In this document: positions 30,296-38,668 of the stretch, one piece after another | How positions within the stretch are numbered: position 1 is the stretch's first letter | How the letters are laid out: each line of letters starts with the position of its first letter | Assembly: GCF_013523055.1 (NCBI RefSeq) | Contig: NZ_JAAMQM010000002.1 | Coordinates: 304,696-368,695, forward strand | Length of the DNA: 64,000 nucleotides | DNA from: Pseudomonas capeferrum | GTDB lineage: Bacteria; Pseudomonadota; Gammaproteobacteria; Pseudomonadales; Pseudomonadaceae | Direction of reading: 5' to 3' | The notes under the pieces: model-generated | The model's database searches: none | Seen by the model: the letters and a program-made list of their open reading frames with translations, nothing else | Told to the model about the DNA's origin: nothing | Made by a program: the position numbers and the translations under genes

Positions 30296-31737
30296 CAGTG
30301 GGCTCCTGCAACGACGATCTTGGCGGCGTCTTCCGCTTCGTGCGGCTGGGCGGCGCGTACGGTGCGCAGGACGTTGTAGGCCATCAGCAGCATCCCCGAG
30401 GCGAAGAACGCGCCGCCGATGGCGCGAACGATGAAGCCGGGGTGGCTGGCCTGCAGCGCTTCGACGAAGGAATAGGTGAGGGTGCCGTCGTCGTTGATCG
30501 CGCGCCACATCAGGCCTTGGGTGATGCCGTTGACCCACATCGAGGCGATGTACAGCACGGTGCCGATGGTCGCCAGCCAGAAGTGCGCGTTGATCAGGCC
30601 GATGCTGTGCATCTGGGCGCGCCCGTAGAGGCGGGGAATCATGTGATAGACCGCGCCGATGGAGATCATCGCCACCCAGCCCAGGGCGCCGGCATGGACG
30701 TGGCCGATGGTCCAGTCGGTGTAGTGGGACAAGGCATTGACTGTCTTGATCGCCATCATCGGGCCTTCGAACGTCGACATGCCGTAGAAGGCCAGCGAGA
30801 CCACGAGGAAGCGCAGGATCGGGTCGGTGCGCAGTTTGTGCCAGGCACCGGACAGAGTCATCATGCCGTTGATCATGCCGCCCCAGCTTGGGGCCAGGAG
30901 GATGATCGACATCACCATGCCCAGGGACTGGGCCCAGTCGGGCAGGGCGGTGTAGTGCAAATGGTGCGGTCCGGCCCAGATGTACAGGGTGATCAGTGCC
31001 CAGAAGTGCACGATCGACAGCCGATAGGAATAGATCGGGCGCTCGGCCTGCTTGGGCACGAAGTAGTACATCATGCCGAGGAAGCCCGTGGTCAGGAAGA
31101 AGCCCACGGCGTTGTGGCCATACCACCACTGGATCATTGCATCCGTCGCCCCGGCATAAGCCGAGTAGGACTTGAACAGGCTGACCGGCAACGAGATATG
31201 GTTGACGATGTGCAGCATGGCCGTGACCACGATGAAAGCGCCGTAGAACCAGTTGCCGACATAGATGTGCTTGGTCTTGCGCTTGACGATCGTGCCGAAG
31301 AACACCACGGCGTAGGTCACCCAGACAACCGTCAGCAGGATCGCGATCGGCCATTCCAGCTCGGCATATTCCTTGGTGGTGGTGTAGCCCATCGGCAGGG
31401 TGATCAGCGCGCCGACGATCACCGCTTGCCAACCCCAGAACGAGAAGGCCGCCATGCCATCGGAGATCAGCCGTGTCTGGCAGGTGCGCTGCACGACGTA
31501 GTAGGAGGTGCCGAACAAGGCGCAGCCACCGAAGGCAAAGATCACCAGGTTGGTATGCAGGGGTCGCAGACGGCCGAAGCTCGCCCAGGGCAGGTCGAAG
31601 TTGAGCTCTGGCCATACCAGTTGCGAGGCGATGAACACCCCGAGCCCCATGCCCACGATCCCCCAGACCACCGTCATGATGGCGAACTGGCGGACGACCT
31701 TATAGTTATAAGCAGTCGGACTGATTGCTGTGCTCAT
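30295..31737 (-). CDS. ccoN1: cbb3-type cytochrome c oxidase catalytic subunit CcoN1
   Basis: Heme-copper oxidase subunit I with 12 membrane helices, reducing O2 to water at heme b3-CuB and pumping protons. 480 residues from ATG 31737 ([19 protein letters not shown]); upstream in-frame codons are AT-rich leader. Ligand motifs: HTN in [18 protein letters not shown] (low-spin heme), [11 protein letters not shown] (CuB His), the cross-linked Tyr/His helix [25 protein letters not shown] (CuB His pair), and [11 protein letters not shown] (heme ligands). First gene of ccoNOQP-1. No Anr box is visible upstream, matching the constitutive cco1 operon of P. aeruginosa. Confidence 0.96.
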   Translation of the reverse strand: MSTAISPTAYNYKVVRQFAIMTVVWGIVGMGLGVFIASQLVWPELNFDLPWASFGRLRPLHTNLVIFAFGGCALFGTSYYVVQRTCQTRLISDGMAAFSFWGWQAVIVGALITLPMGYTTTKEYAELEWPIAILLTVVWVTYAVVFFGTIVKRKTKHIYVGNWFYGAFIVVTAMLHIVNHISLPVSLFKSYSAYAGATDAMIQWWYGHNAVGFFLTTGFLGMMYYFVPKQAERPIYSYRLSIVHFWALITLYIWAGPHHLHYTALPDWAQSLGMVMSIILLAPSWGGMINGMMTLSGAWHKLRTDPILRFLVVSLAFYGMSTFEGPMMAIKTVNALSHYTDWTIGHVHAGALGWVAMISIGAVYHMIPRLYGRAQMHSIGLINAHFWLATIGTVLYIASMWVNGITQGLMWRAINDDGTLTYSFVEALQASHPGFIVRAIGGAFFASGMLLMAYNVLRTVRAAQPHEAEDAAKIVVAGAH

Positions 31738-32148
31738 GCCAAGGTTCCACGGTTTTGGTGTTCTTGTTAGTTGGAAATCGGCGCAAGTATCTATAACCGC
31801 TAGGGTTAAGGCAACGCGAGGGTCCTGGCGCCGACCCGTGTCCAGACCCTTCGTGCCACCGTCCCGTGGCTTCAGGGTGCTGATGATTGTACACAAATAA
31901 ATAATTGTTATGTGTACCATTTTTTACATTTTTCTGTCCGAACGGTCAGGCTTTTTTACGGGTAGGCGACGAGCGGTTCTCCTCCTAAAGCGGTAGCGAA
32001 CCGGTGCCAAAGTCATGGCTTGCGTTTGTCTAGGCGGTACCGCAGCCATCAACGTCAAGCGCGGGTGGTTGTGGCCCCAGCTTAGTTGTATTCGAAGGCG
32101 GAAGGCGGGCACGACGACACTGCGGTTCAGTTAAGAAAAATATTCGAT
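31738..32148. promoter_or_regulatory. ccoN1 upstream region with a dyad
   Basis: No gene is seen in these 411 bp. The AT-rich part at 31880-31930 contains GTACACA (31889-31895) and its complement TGTGTAC (31911-31917) with a 15-bp gap, about 150-180 bp before ccoN1. It could bind a dimeric regulator. No TTGAT-N4-ATCAA site was found. Confidence 0.4.
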
Positions 32149-32340
32149 TCACATGCTGGAGGCTAGCCTTCGGCTTTTGGAATCTTCTGTGAAGCTGACG
32201 GCCTGTCGCGGGGCAAGCCCGCTCGCCACTGGGGGATGTGTATCAGCTACACCGCGCACCAGTGGCGAGTGGGCTTGTCCCGCGACAGGCCGTCAGCCTC
32301 ATGAAAGCTCTAGAGCTGCCATACAAGCTCCAGCATGTGA
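32149..32340. repeat. REPIN-type imperfect palindrome between the two cco operons
   Basis: REP core GTCGCGGGGCAAGCCCGC (from about 32204) faces an inverted copy ending near 32293; the outer ends TCACATGCTGGAG (from 32149) and CTCCAGCATGTGA (to 32340) are also complementary. Arms differ at several positions. The same core and the ATCTTCTGTG lead-in occur at 9815-9986 and 36445-36505, so all three belong to one family. Confidence 0.82.
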
Positions 32341-32439
32341 AATCGCTAGTTCTCCTTAGCCGACCGGCATCGGGCACGGCGATGACGGATGCCGCTGGAG
32401 CGCTGTGCTAAGGGTTGCTGGGGAAGCGATCAGCATGCG

Positions 32440-32468
32440 GACCTTGCGCAGCCAGCCTGCGCAAGGTC
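32440..32468 (-). terminator. Hairpin after ccoP2
   Basis: GACCTTGCGCAG (32440-32451), 5-nt loop, CTGCGCAAGGTC (32457-32468). The 12-bp perfect stem begins 7 nt after the ccoP2 stop on the minus strand. It lacks a T-run but is well placed to end or protect the ccoNOQP-2 transcript. Confidence 0.6.
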
Positions 32469-32475
32469 AGGGGGT

Positions 32476-33426
32476 CTACTGAGCTGACACTGTCTGATCG
32501 GCACCTGCTTCAGGTCCTTGCGACAGGCTGTAGACATAGGCGGCCAGCAGATGGACCTTGTCGTTGCCCTGGATATCCTGCTGGGCCGGCATCTGCCCCT
32601 GACGACCATAGCGGATCGTCTGCTGCAGCTGGGCGAAGCTCGAGCCATAGATGAACGCGCGCGGATGAGTCAGGTCCGGCGCGCCCATGGCCGGGGTGCC
32701 CTTGCCCTCGGGGCCATGGCAGACCGCGCAGTTGGCGGCGAATATCCGCTGACCGTTGGCGATGTCGGCCTTGCTGTCTTGCGGCAGGGTGCGACCGTCG
32801 AGATTGGTCAGTACGAACCCGGCCACGTCGGCCACGCCTTTTTCCCCGATGATCTCGGCCCATGCAGGCATGACGCCATGGCGGCCGTTCATGATCGACG
32901 CCTTGATGGTCTCCGGTTCGCCGCCCCAGCGCCAGTCCTGGTCGGTCAGGTTGGGGAAGCCATAGGCGCCCTTGGCATCCGAGCCGTGACAGACCGAGCA
33001 GTTGGAGGCGAACAGGCGACTGCCCATCTGCAGCGCCTGCGGATCCTTGGCCACCTCTTCCACGGGCATGGCGGCATACTTGGCGAAGATCGGACCGAAG
33101 CGTGCCTCGGCCTTGTCCATTTCCTTCTGCCATTCGTTGGCGCCGGTCCAGCCATTCTCGTAGCCTGGCAGGATGCCTTTCCAGTTCCCCAGGCCTGGAT
33201 AAAGGATCAGGTAGCCCACGGCGAATACCAAGGTCCCGACGAACAGCCAGAACCACCATTTTGGCAAAGGGTTGTCGTATTCCTCGATGCCATCGAAGCT
33301 GTGACCCATGGTCTGGTCGGAGGTACCGCTGCTCTGGCCCTTGCGCGTGCTGAACAGCAACCAGGTCAGGCCGATCAGGCTGCCGAGCGTCAGCACGCTG
33401 ATATATGTACTCCAGAAGGTGGTCAT
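32476..33426 (-). CDS. ccoP2: cbb3-type cytochrome c oxidase subunit CcoP2
   Basis: Second copy of the diheme subunit, 316 residues, clearly homologous to CcoP1 throughout. Two N-terminal helices ([40 protein letters not shown]) and heme motifs CSVCH (~145) and CAVCH (~235). The first is followed by the same [15 protein letters not shown] stretch as in CcoP1. It lacks the Glu/Pro-rich tail of CcoP1 and has a shorter linker after the second helix ([13 protein letters not shown]). The ATG overlaps ccoQ2 by 4 nt. Confidence 0.95.
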   Translation of the reverse strand: MTTFWSTYISVLTLGSLIGLTWLLFSTRKGQSSGTSDQTMGHSFDGIEEYDNPLPKWWFWLFVGTLVFAVGYLILYPGLGNWKGILPGYENGWTGANEWQKEMDKAEARFGPIFAKYAAMPVEEVAKDPQALQMGSRLFASNCSVCHGSDAKGAYGFPNLTDQDWRWGGEPETIKASIMNGRHGVMPAWAEIIGEKGVADVAGFVLTNLDGRTLPQDSKADIANGQRIFAANCAVCHGPEGKGTPAMGAPDLTHPRAFIYGSSFAQLQQTIRYGRQGQMPAQQDIQGNDKVHLLAAYVYSLSQGPEAGADQTVSAQ

Positions 33427-33623
33427 TGCCGGGTACTCCTCATGGCGGGATCCTGCTCCGTGACAGGCAGGCGGTCATCGTCGAACGGCAACAGGCGTGC
33501 TTCGGCGAAATCACGGTCGCGGCGTCGGCTGAACACCCACAGGCACAGCCCGATGAAAGCGATCATCACCACCAGGGTGCCCAGGCCACGGACCTGGCCG
33601 ATATCGAGTGAGAATTCCATCAT
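33423..33623 (-). CDS. ccoQ2: cbb3 oxidase subunit CcoQ2
   Basis: 66 residues from ATG 33623, with AGAGG about 5 nt before it; ATG 33620 is equally possible. One membrane helix ([20 protein letters not shown], ~13-32) is followed by an Arg-rich tail ([18 protein letters not shown]). Only 2 nt separate it from ccoO2. Same arrangement as ccoQ1, with a more divergent sequence than the other subunits. Confidence 0.9.
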   Translation of the reverse strand: MMEFSLDIGQVRGLGTLVVMIAFIGLCLWVFSRRRDRDFAEARLLPFDDDRLPVTEQDPAMRSTRQ

Positions 33624-33625
33624 GC

Positions 33626-34234
33626 TTACCTCTTGTTCCTGATGGCGGTACCCAGGACCTGCAGGTAGGCGACCAGGGCGTCCATCTCGCTCTTGCCCTT
33701 GACCGCTTCCCGGGCCCCGGCGATGTCCTCGTCGGTATAGGGCACGCCGAGCTGGCGCAAGGTGCGCATCTTGGTGTCGGTGTGACTGTTGTCGACCTGC
33801 GCGGCGACCAGCCAGGGATAGGCAGGCATCTTCGACTCGGGCACCACGTTGCGCGGGTTGTACAGGTGAGCGCGGTGCCAGTCGTCCGAATAGCGAGCGC
33901 CCACTCGGGCGAGGTCCGGACCGGTGCGCTTGGAGCCCCACAGGAACGGATGGTCCCAGACGCTTTCGCCGGCGACGGAGTAATGTCCATAACGCTCGGT
34001 TTCGGCACGGAACGGGCGGATCATCTGCGAATGGCAACCGACGCAGCCTTCGCGGATATAGATGTCGCGACCTTCCAGTTGCAGCGCGGTGTAGGGCTTC
34101 ATCCCCTCGACAGGGGTATTGGTCACGTCCTGGAAGAACAGCGGGACGATCTGCGTCAAGCCGCCGATGCTCACCGCCAGGACCATCAGCAGGGCCAGAA
34201 GGCCGACGTTTTTCTCGATGACTTCATGTTTCAT
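33626..34234 (-). CDS. ccoO2: cbb3-type cytochrome c oxidase subunit CcoO2
   Basis: Monoheme subunit of the second oxidase. 202 residues, the same length as CcoO1 and nearly identical in sequence ([20 protein letters not shown] with the heme motif CVGCH). N-terminal helix [20 protein letters not shown]. The main differences are in the ~140-160 region ([20 protein letters not shown]). It starts 13 nt after the ccoN2 stop, unlike the one-base overlap in operon 1. Confidence 0.95.
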   Translation of the reverse strand: MKHEVIEKNVGLLALLMVLAVSIGGLTQIVPLFFQDVTNTPVEGMKPYTALQLEGRDIYIREGCVGCHSQMIRPFRAETERYGHYSVAGESVWDHPFLWGSKRTGPDLARVGARYSDDWHRAHLYNPRNVVPESKMPAYPWLVAAQVDNSHTDTKMRTLRQLGVPYTDEDIAGAREAVKGKSEMDALVAYLQVLGTAIRNKR

Positions 34235-34247
34235 CAGGCAGCTCTCC

Positions 34248-35672
34248 TCAAGCCGGCAGGGCGTGCGCGGGCGCGGCGGCGACGGCTGGGCCGCGCACGG
34301 TGCGCCAGGTGTTCCAGGCCATCAGCAGCATGCCGCTGAAGAAGATCGCTCCGCCGAGGAAGCGCACGATGAAGCCGGGGTGGCTGGCCACCAGGGTTTC
34401 AACGAAGGAGTAGGTGAGGGTCCCGTCGGCGTTGACCGCTCGCCACATCAGGCCTTGGGTGATGCCGTTGACCCACATGGAAGCGATGTACAGCACGGTG
34501 CCTATGGTCGCCAGCCAGAAGTGCGCGTTGATCAGCCCGATGCTGTGCATCTTTTCCTTGCCGAAGACCTTCGGAATGGTGTGGTACAGCGCGCCGATCG
34601 AGATCATCGCCACCCAGCCCAGGGCGCCGGCATGGACGTGGCCGATGGTCCAGTCCGTATAGTGCGACAGGGCGTTGACCGTCTTGATCGCCATCATCGG
34701 CCCTTCGAACGTGGACATCCCGTAGAACGCCAGGGACACGACCAGGAACCGCAGGATCGGATCGCTGCGCAGTTTGTGCCAGGCGCCCGACAGGGTCATC
34801 ATGCCGTTGATCATGCCGCCCCAGCTTGGCGCCAGCAGGATCAGCGACATGACCATGCCCAGCGACTGCGCCCAATCGGGCAGCGCGGTGTAGTGCAAGT
34901 GGTGAGGACCTGCCCAGATGTACAGGGTGATCAAGGCCCAGAAGTGGACGATCGACAGCCGATAGGAATAGACCGGCCGCTCCGCCTGCTTGGGCACGTA
35001 GTAGTACATCATCCCCAGGAAACCGGCCGTCAGGAAGAAGCCCACGGCGTTGTGCCCGTACCACCACTGCACCATGGCATCGGTGGCGCCGGCATAGATC
35101 GAATAGGATTTGGTCAGGCTGACCGGCAGTTCCAGGTTGTTGACCACATGCAGCATGGCCACGGTCAGGATGAAGGCGCCGAAGAACCAGTTGCCCACAT
35201 AGATGTGCTTGGTGTTGCGCTTGGCCAAGGTACCGAAGAACACCACCGCATAGGACACCCAGACGATGGTGATCAGGATATCGATGGGCCATTCCAGTTC
35301 GGCGTATTCCTTGGAGCTGGTATAGCCCAGTGGCAAGGTGATCGCCGCCAGCAGGATCACCAGTTGCCAACCCCAGAAGGTGAACGCGGCCAGTGCCGGT
35401 GCGAACAGGGTGGTCTGGCAGGTGCGCTGGACCGAATAATAGGAGGTGGCGAATAGCGCGCAGCCGCCGAACGCGAAGATGACGGCGTTGGTGTGCAGCG
35501 GTCGCAGGCGACCGAAACTGGTCCACGGCAGGTCGAAATTCAGCGAAGGCCAGACGAGTTGCGCGGCGATGAAAACGCCGAGCCCCATCCCGACGATTCC
35601 CCACACCACCGTCATGATGGCGAATTGGCGGACCACCTTGTAGTTATAGGCGGTACTGCTGGTTGTGTTCAT
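34248..35672 (-). CDS. ccoN2: cbb3-type cytochrome c oxidase catalytic subunit CcoN2
   Basis: Second catalytic subunit I, 474 residues from ATG 35672 ([18 protein letters not shown]); an in-frame start at 35741 would run through the Anr site and is rejected. It has all heme and copper ligands seen in CcoN1 ([58 protein letters not shown]). It heads ccoNOQP-2. An Anr box (35747-35760) sits 75 bp before the start, which matches the oxygen-limited, Anr-activated cco2 operon of P. aeruginosa. Confidence 0.96.
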   Translation of the reverse strand: MNTTSSTAYNYKVVRQFAIMTVVWGIVGMGLGVFIAAQLVWPSLNFDLPWTSFGRLRPLHTNAVIFAFGGCALFATSYYSVQRTCQTTLFAPALAAFTFWGWQLVILLAAITLPLGYTSSKEYAELEWPIDILITIVWVSYAVVFFGTLAKRNTKHIYVGNWFFGAFILTVAMLHVVNNLELPVSLTKSYSIYAGATDAMVQWWYGHNAVGFFLTAGFLGMMYYYVPKQAERPVYSYRLSIVHFWALITLYIWAGPHHLHYTALPDWAQSLGMVMSLILLAPSWGGMINGMMTLSGAWHKLRSDPILRFLVVSLAFYGMSTFEGPMMAIKTVNALSHYTDWTIGHVHAGALGWVAMISIGALYHTIPKVFGKEKMHSIGLINAHFWLATIGTVLYIASMWVNGITQGLMWRAVNADGTLTYSFVETLVASHPGFIVRFLGGAIFFSGMLLMAWNTWRTVRGPAVAAAPAHALPA

Positions 35673-35721
35673 GTATGGGTTCCCATCCACGGTTATAGGC
35701 AGACTTTCAAGCGAGGCAAGC

Positions 35722-36432
35722 ATGAGTAATGGGCAGGTCAAGGGTATTGACGAGGATCAATGGGCACGGTTAGGAAAAGTCCCGGGTTTACGCTGCAATC
35801 CTCCGCAAATCCGGGGGGAAGACGGCAGCGCGGCATGCCTGATCCTGGCCCATGGGGCGGGCGCGCCGATGGACAGCGACTTCATGGAAAGCATGGCGCA
35901 AAGGCTTGCGAAACTAGGGATAGGCGTGGTGCGGTTCGAATTTCCCTACATGGCCCAACGCCGGTCAACGGGCGGCAGACGGCCACCCAACCCGCAAGCG
36001 GTCCTGCTCGACAGTTGGCGGGCGGTGTATCGACAGGTGCGACCCTTGGTCGCTGGCCGCTTGGCTATCGGTGGCAAGTCCATGGGGGGACGCATGGCCA
36101 GCCTTGTCGCCGACGAGCTAGGGGCACAGGCATTGGTGTGTCTGGGATATCCCTTCTATGCGGCCGGCAAGCCGGAGAAGCCTCGAGTCGAGCACCTGGC
36201 GCTTTTGAGTACGCCGAGCCTGGTCGTCCAGGGCGAGCGCGATGCCTTGGGCAATCGCGAGACGGTACAAGGCTACTGTCTTTCGCCATCGATCCAGCTC
36301 TGCTGGCTGCAGGCGGCGGATCATGACCTCAAGCCGCTCAAAGCCTCGGGCCATACTCATGAAGAGCATTTGCAGACGGCGGCGCAGCGAGTGGCGGAGT
36401 TTTTATGCCAATTTTCGAATGCTGAAGCTTAG
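35722..36432 (+). CDS. Alpha/beta-family hydrolase (KANL3/Tex30-like)
   Basis: 236 residues from ATG 35722 ([20 protein letters not shown]). Oxyanion-side motif [16 protein letters not shown] (residues ~40-55), nucleophile elbow [11 protein letters not shown] (GxSxG, Ser ~117), a probable acid Asp in [12 protein letters not shown], and catalytic His in [11 protein letters not shown]. This is the alpha/beta hydrolase fold of the Tex30/KANL3 group, with unknown substrate. It is divergent from ccoN2; the start regions are 49 bp apart, and codons 9-13 contain the Anr box serving ccoN2. Its own promoter must therefore overlap the ccoN2 leader, and the pair may be co-regulated. Confidence 0.85.
   Translation: MSNGQVKGIDEDQWARLGKVPGLRCNPPQIRGEDGSAACLILAHGAGAPMDSDFMESMAQRLAKLGIGVVRFEFPYMAQRRSTGGRRPPNPQAVLLDSWRAVYRQVRPLVAGRLAIGGKSMGGRMASLVADELGAQALVCLGYPFYAAGKPEKPRVEHLALLSTPSLVVQGERDALGNRETVQGYCLSPSIQLCWLQAADHDLKPLKASGHTHEEHLQTAAQRVAEFLCQFSNAEA
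35747..35760 (-). promoter_or_regulatory. Anr-box-like site of ccoN2
   Basis: TTGAC-GAGG-ATCAA on the plus strand, TTGAT-CCTC-GTCAA read toward ccoN2; 9 of 10 consensus positions. A -10-like CATGCT lies about 30 nt from the box centre toward ccoN2, the spacing of a class II FNR-activated promoter. The site lies inside the coding sequence of the divergent hydrolase. Confidence 0.82.
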
Positions 36433-36444
36433 CCTTTGATCTCT

Positions 36445-36505
36445 GGAATCTTCTGTGAAACTGATGGCCTATCGCGGGGCAAGCCCGCTCGCCACCGGGA
36501 CCGCG
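36445..36505. repeat. Single REP element after the hydrolase gene
   Basis: Contains GGAATCTTCTGTGAAACTGA followed by the core TATCGCGGGGCAAGCCCGC and TCGCCACC, like the left arm of the elements at 9815 and 32149. No inverted partner follows, so this is a lone or decayed REP. It lies between the hydrolase stop (36432) and convergent ppnP. Confidence 0.75.
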
Positions 36506-36639
36506 TTGCTCCGACGGCAACGTCAGCCGCGCAGCCAACGGGGTTCGACAAGTCGCTGTCGAGCATTGTCAGATAGCAGGTCTACAAGAAGTGCAGGAGC
36601 GCCGGTCTGGCGCTCGTGCCGATGTCGCGATGTCGCGAT

Positions 36640-36924
36640 TCAGTCGTGGTATTCGCACAGGTAAGCGGTATCGACGGTCAGTTTCAGCTGGAACTTGCTC
36701 TGTGCCGGAACATTGAACTTGCTGCCGGTGGAGAAGGTTTCCCAGTTTTCGCTGCCTGGCAGCTTGACGCTCATGGCGCCGGATACCACGTGCATCACTT
36801 CGCGCTTGTCGGTCCCGAACTCATATTCGCCCGGTGCCATGACGCCGACGGTGGCTTGACCCTGGTCGCCGGTGAAGGCAATCGACTTGACCGTGCCATC
36901 GAAGTACTCGTTGACCTTGAACAT
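36640..36924 (-). CDS. ppnP: Pyrimidine/purine nucleoside phosphorylase PpnP
   Basis: Small cupin-fold enzyme (DUF1255) that phosphorolyses nucleosides to base and ribose 1-phosphate. 94 residues, the normal length. [20 protein letters not shown] begins the sequence; core motifs are [20 protein letters not shown] and [14 protein letters not shown], ending [12 protein letters not shown]. It stands alone with 85 bp between its start and the exonuclease stop upstream on the same strand. A GGAGTCGCCC sequence precedes the ATG. Confidence 0.92.
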   Translation of the reverse strand: MFKVNEYFDGTVKSIAFTGDQGQATVGVMAPGEYEFGTDKREVMHVVSGAMSVKLPGSENWETFSTGSKFNVPAQSKFQLKLTVDTAYLCEYHD

Positions 36925-37009
36925 GGGCGACTCCTGAAGTTTCAGATGGAAAAAGGGTTGGCCAGTATGCCCAAGGCGCCTGGCGTCGTCATCTGCTTTG
37001 CAGTGATCC

Positions 37010-37561
37010 TCACGACCCGTTGGCCGGCAGGCTCAGCGGTAGCAGGCGAGCCGTATTGCGAGCGTCCTCCAGAGCGCGGTGCTGCTGGCCGACGAACTGC
37101 ATTCCGGCCAGTTGCAGGGCACCGTTCAGGCCGGTTGGGCGTTGCAAGTGGCGTGCTTTGGCAAAGCGTTGCTTGAGGTTGATATGAGGGATTTCGGCCA
37201 GCAGGCTATGGATAGTGTGTGCGTGCCATTCCTGCAAGAGTTGTTTGCGGTCGTAGTCGCCCCAGCTGACCCAGGCATGCAGGTGGCCTTGGTGATGGTT
37301 GATCCAGCGTTCGAATTGCTCCCAGATCACCGGGAAAGTGGCGGCGCTGTCGACGTTTGCCTGGGTGATATGGGTCAGCTCGCGACAGAACGGTGTCAGT
37401 TGAGGGCGACGCCGTGGGCGAACCAGGCGTTGGAAGTGATCCACTTCACGTCCATCGCGGGTCACCAAGCTGGCGCCGATTTCAATGATTTCCATGTCCG
37501 TGATGGGCCAGCCGCCGTCGTCGGTGGTGGCTTCCAGATCGATCACCAGCCAGTGGGGCAT
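37010..37561 (-). CDS. DEDDh-type 3'-5' exonuclease (ERI1-like)
   Basis: 183 residues from ATG 37561 ([20 protein letters not shown]); an in-frame start 32 codons earlier lies in poorly conserved DNA, and GGGAGCC precedes 37561. Exo I motif is VIDLEATT (DxE), exo II lies in [18 protein letters not shown], and exo III is [14 protein letters not shown] (HxxxxD). This gives a two-metal RNase T/ERI1-type nuclease, acting on RNA or single-stranded ends. The member described in P. putida near pfrI is annotated only as an exonuclease; the physiological substrate is unknown. Confidence 0.87.
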   Translation of the reverse strand: MPHWLVIDLEATTDDGGWPITDMEIIEIGASLVTRDGREVDHFQRLVRPRRRPQLTPFCRELTHITQANVDSAATFPVIWEQFERWINHHQGHLHAWVSWGDYDRKQLLQEWHAHTIHSLLAEIPHINLKQRFAKARHLQRPTGLNGALQLAGMQFVGQQHRALEDARNTARLLPLSLPANGS

Positions 37562-37696
37562 AGGTGGCTCCCTTGCAAGATTCGCTAGAGCGTAGTCAAT
37601 GTGAGCGAGCCTGGCATCCTTTGGTTTCAGGGTGTTAGCGCAAACGGATATTTCCATGACTTGTTGCCGTTGCTTGGCTGGCTTTTGCTTTCGCTT

Positions 37697-37758
37697 TTGA
37701 TCTACCGCCCCATTCCAGCAGGCCGAACGGAGGTGTCATGGAGGGGGCGGTAGATCAA
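37697..37758. terminator. Long inverted repeat downstream of the sigma factor gene
   Basis: TTGATCTACCGCCCC (37697-37711) and GGGGCGGTAGATCAA (37744-37758) form a 15-bp perfect stem with a 32-nt interior, and flanks (TTGCTTT... against ...CAAGCAAAGCAACGGCAA) extend it imperfectly to about 45 bp. Three tandem CAACGG units lie at 37771-37788. On the minus strand the right side leads into TTTGCTTT-rich sequence, so it may terminate pfrI. Confidence 0.55.
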
Positions 37759-37815
37759 GATCAAGCAAAGCAACGGCAACGGCAACGGCAAGAGCGACTT
37801 CAGCGCTTCGCGCTC

Positions 37816-38346
37816 TTAGACGTGGTGAACACTCGACTTCCGGCAATGAATCAATGCATCCCGAATCATGAAATTCACCAAGGTCGGCGAAACCCCCAAC
37901 TCCTTGGCAATATCCTTCTGCGGCACTCCATGCACCCGATACATTTCGAACGCATACCGTGTCCGCTGCGGCAACTCGTCCAGCGCATCGGCGATCGAAT
38001 TGAGCGCCGCGCGGTTGATATGGGTCGCCTCGGGCGAAGCATTCGGAACAACCACGTTCAAACCCTCTTCCTCGCTCCCCGAGTACCTCATCTCCATGGT
38101 CTGCTTGCGGTAATGATCGATGGCCAGGTTACGCACGATCTGAAACAGGTAGCTGAGCTGGGCCTTGAAGGAGGATGTGATCTGCGGCGCATTGGCAAGC
38201 CGGAAGAAGGCGTCCTGCACGACGTCCTCCGCGCGGGAGCGACAACCCGTGATGCGCGCCGCAATCTTGACCAGGATGCAACGATTGTCGACGAACGCTT
38301 GCAGCAGGGGTGAATCGCACTTACTTGTGGATAGCTGTTCCGTCAT
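37816..38346 (-). CDS. pfrI: Iron-starvation ECF sigma factor (PvdS/PfrI type)
   Basis: ECF sigma factor directing transcription of pyoverdine synthesis genes under iron limitation. 176 residues from ATG 38346 (MTEQLSTSKCDSPLLQAFVD), with AGGTGA 5 nt upstream. Region 2 reads RAEDVVQDAFFRLANAP and LSYLFQIVRNLAIDHYRKQT (residues ~38-80); region 4 reads LPQRTRYAFEMYRVHGVPQK and DIAKELGVSPTLVNFMIRDA (~122-165). This is the PvdS/PfrI/PbrA subgroup, next to pvdL as in P. putida. A Fur box lies 76 bp upstream; repression by Fur-Fe(II) is expected. Confidence 0.95.
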   Translation of the reverse strand: MTEQLSTSKCDSPLLQAFVDNRCILVKIAARITGCRSRAEDVVQDAFFRLANAPQITSSFKAQLSYLFQIVRNLAIDHYRKQTMEMRYSGSEEEGLNVVVPNASPEATHINRAALNSIADALDELPQRTRYAFEMYRVHGVPQKDIAKELGVSPTLVNFMIRDALIHCRKSSVHHV

Positions 38347-38421
38347 GGAAATCACCTAGGCTCTGGAAGGAAAAGGAGCGCCGCCAAGTAGGACGCTTCC
38401 TACGCCGTGCGACAAGCTATT

Positions 38422-38440
38422 CGCAATGATAATTATTGTC
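38422..38440. promoter_or_regulatory. Fur box in the pfrI-pvdL intergenic region
   Basis: CGCAATGATAATTATTGTC matches 14 of 19 positions of the Fur consensus GATAATGATAATCATTATC, including the central AATGATAAT. It is 76 bp before pfrI and 229 bp before pvdL, so the sigma factor is the likely direct target. Confidence 0.82.
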
Positions 38441-38547
38441 AAATGCGAAAACAAATAGGTTTCAATTCTCTTCAGGCATAAGCCATCACTGTGAAATGCG
38501 TCACGCCGGACCGCGAGCACTCGCCCTCCGCGCCACTTCCTCGCGAT

Positions 38548-38571
38548 TAATTATCTGCGTTTGCCATCCGT
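38548..38571 (+). promoter_or_regulatory. PvdS-type (iron-starvation) promoter of pvdL
   Basis: TAATT (38548-38552), 16 bp, CGT (38569-38571), one mismatch from the iron-starvation box TAAAT-N16-CGT recognised by PvdS. It ends 97 bp before the pvdL ATG. It supports direct control of pvdL by the sigma factor encoded on the other side. Confidence 0.68.
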
Positions 38572-38668
38572 CCCTGTGTGTACATACCGGCCGCCGAGTA
38601 TTGCCTGCCGCCCCTGACTGGCGCGCTGCACACCGGGCCGAATCACCCAGACACTGGCAGGAAACCCC

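Noticed and set aside
37771..37788. CRISPR-like tandem repeats (CAACGG x3)
   Set aside because: Six-base units without spacers; simple repeat, not CRISPR. No CRISPR array was found in the window.
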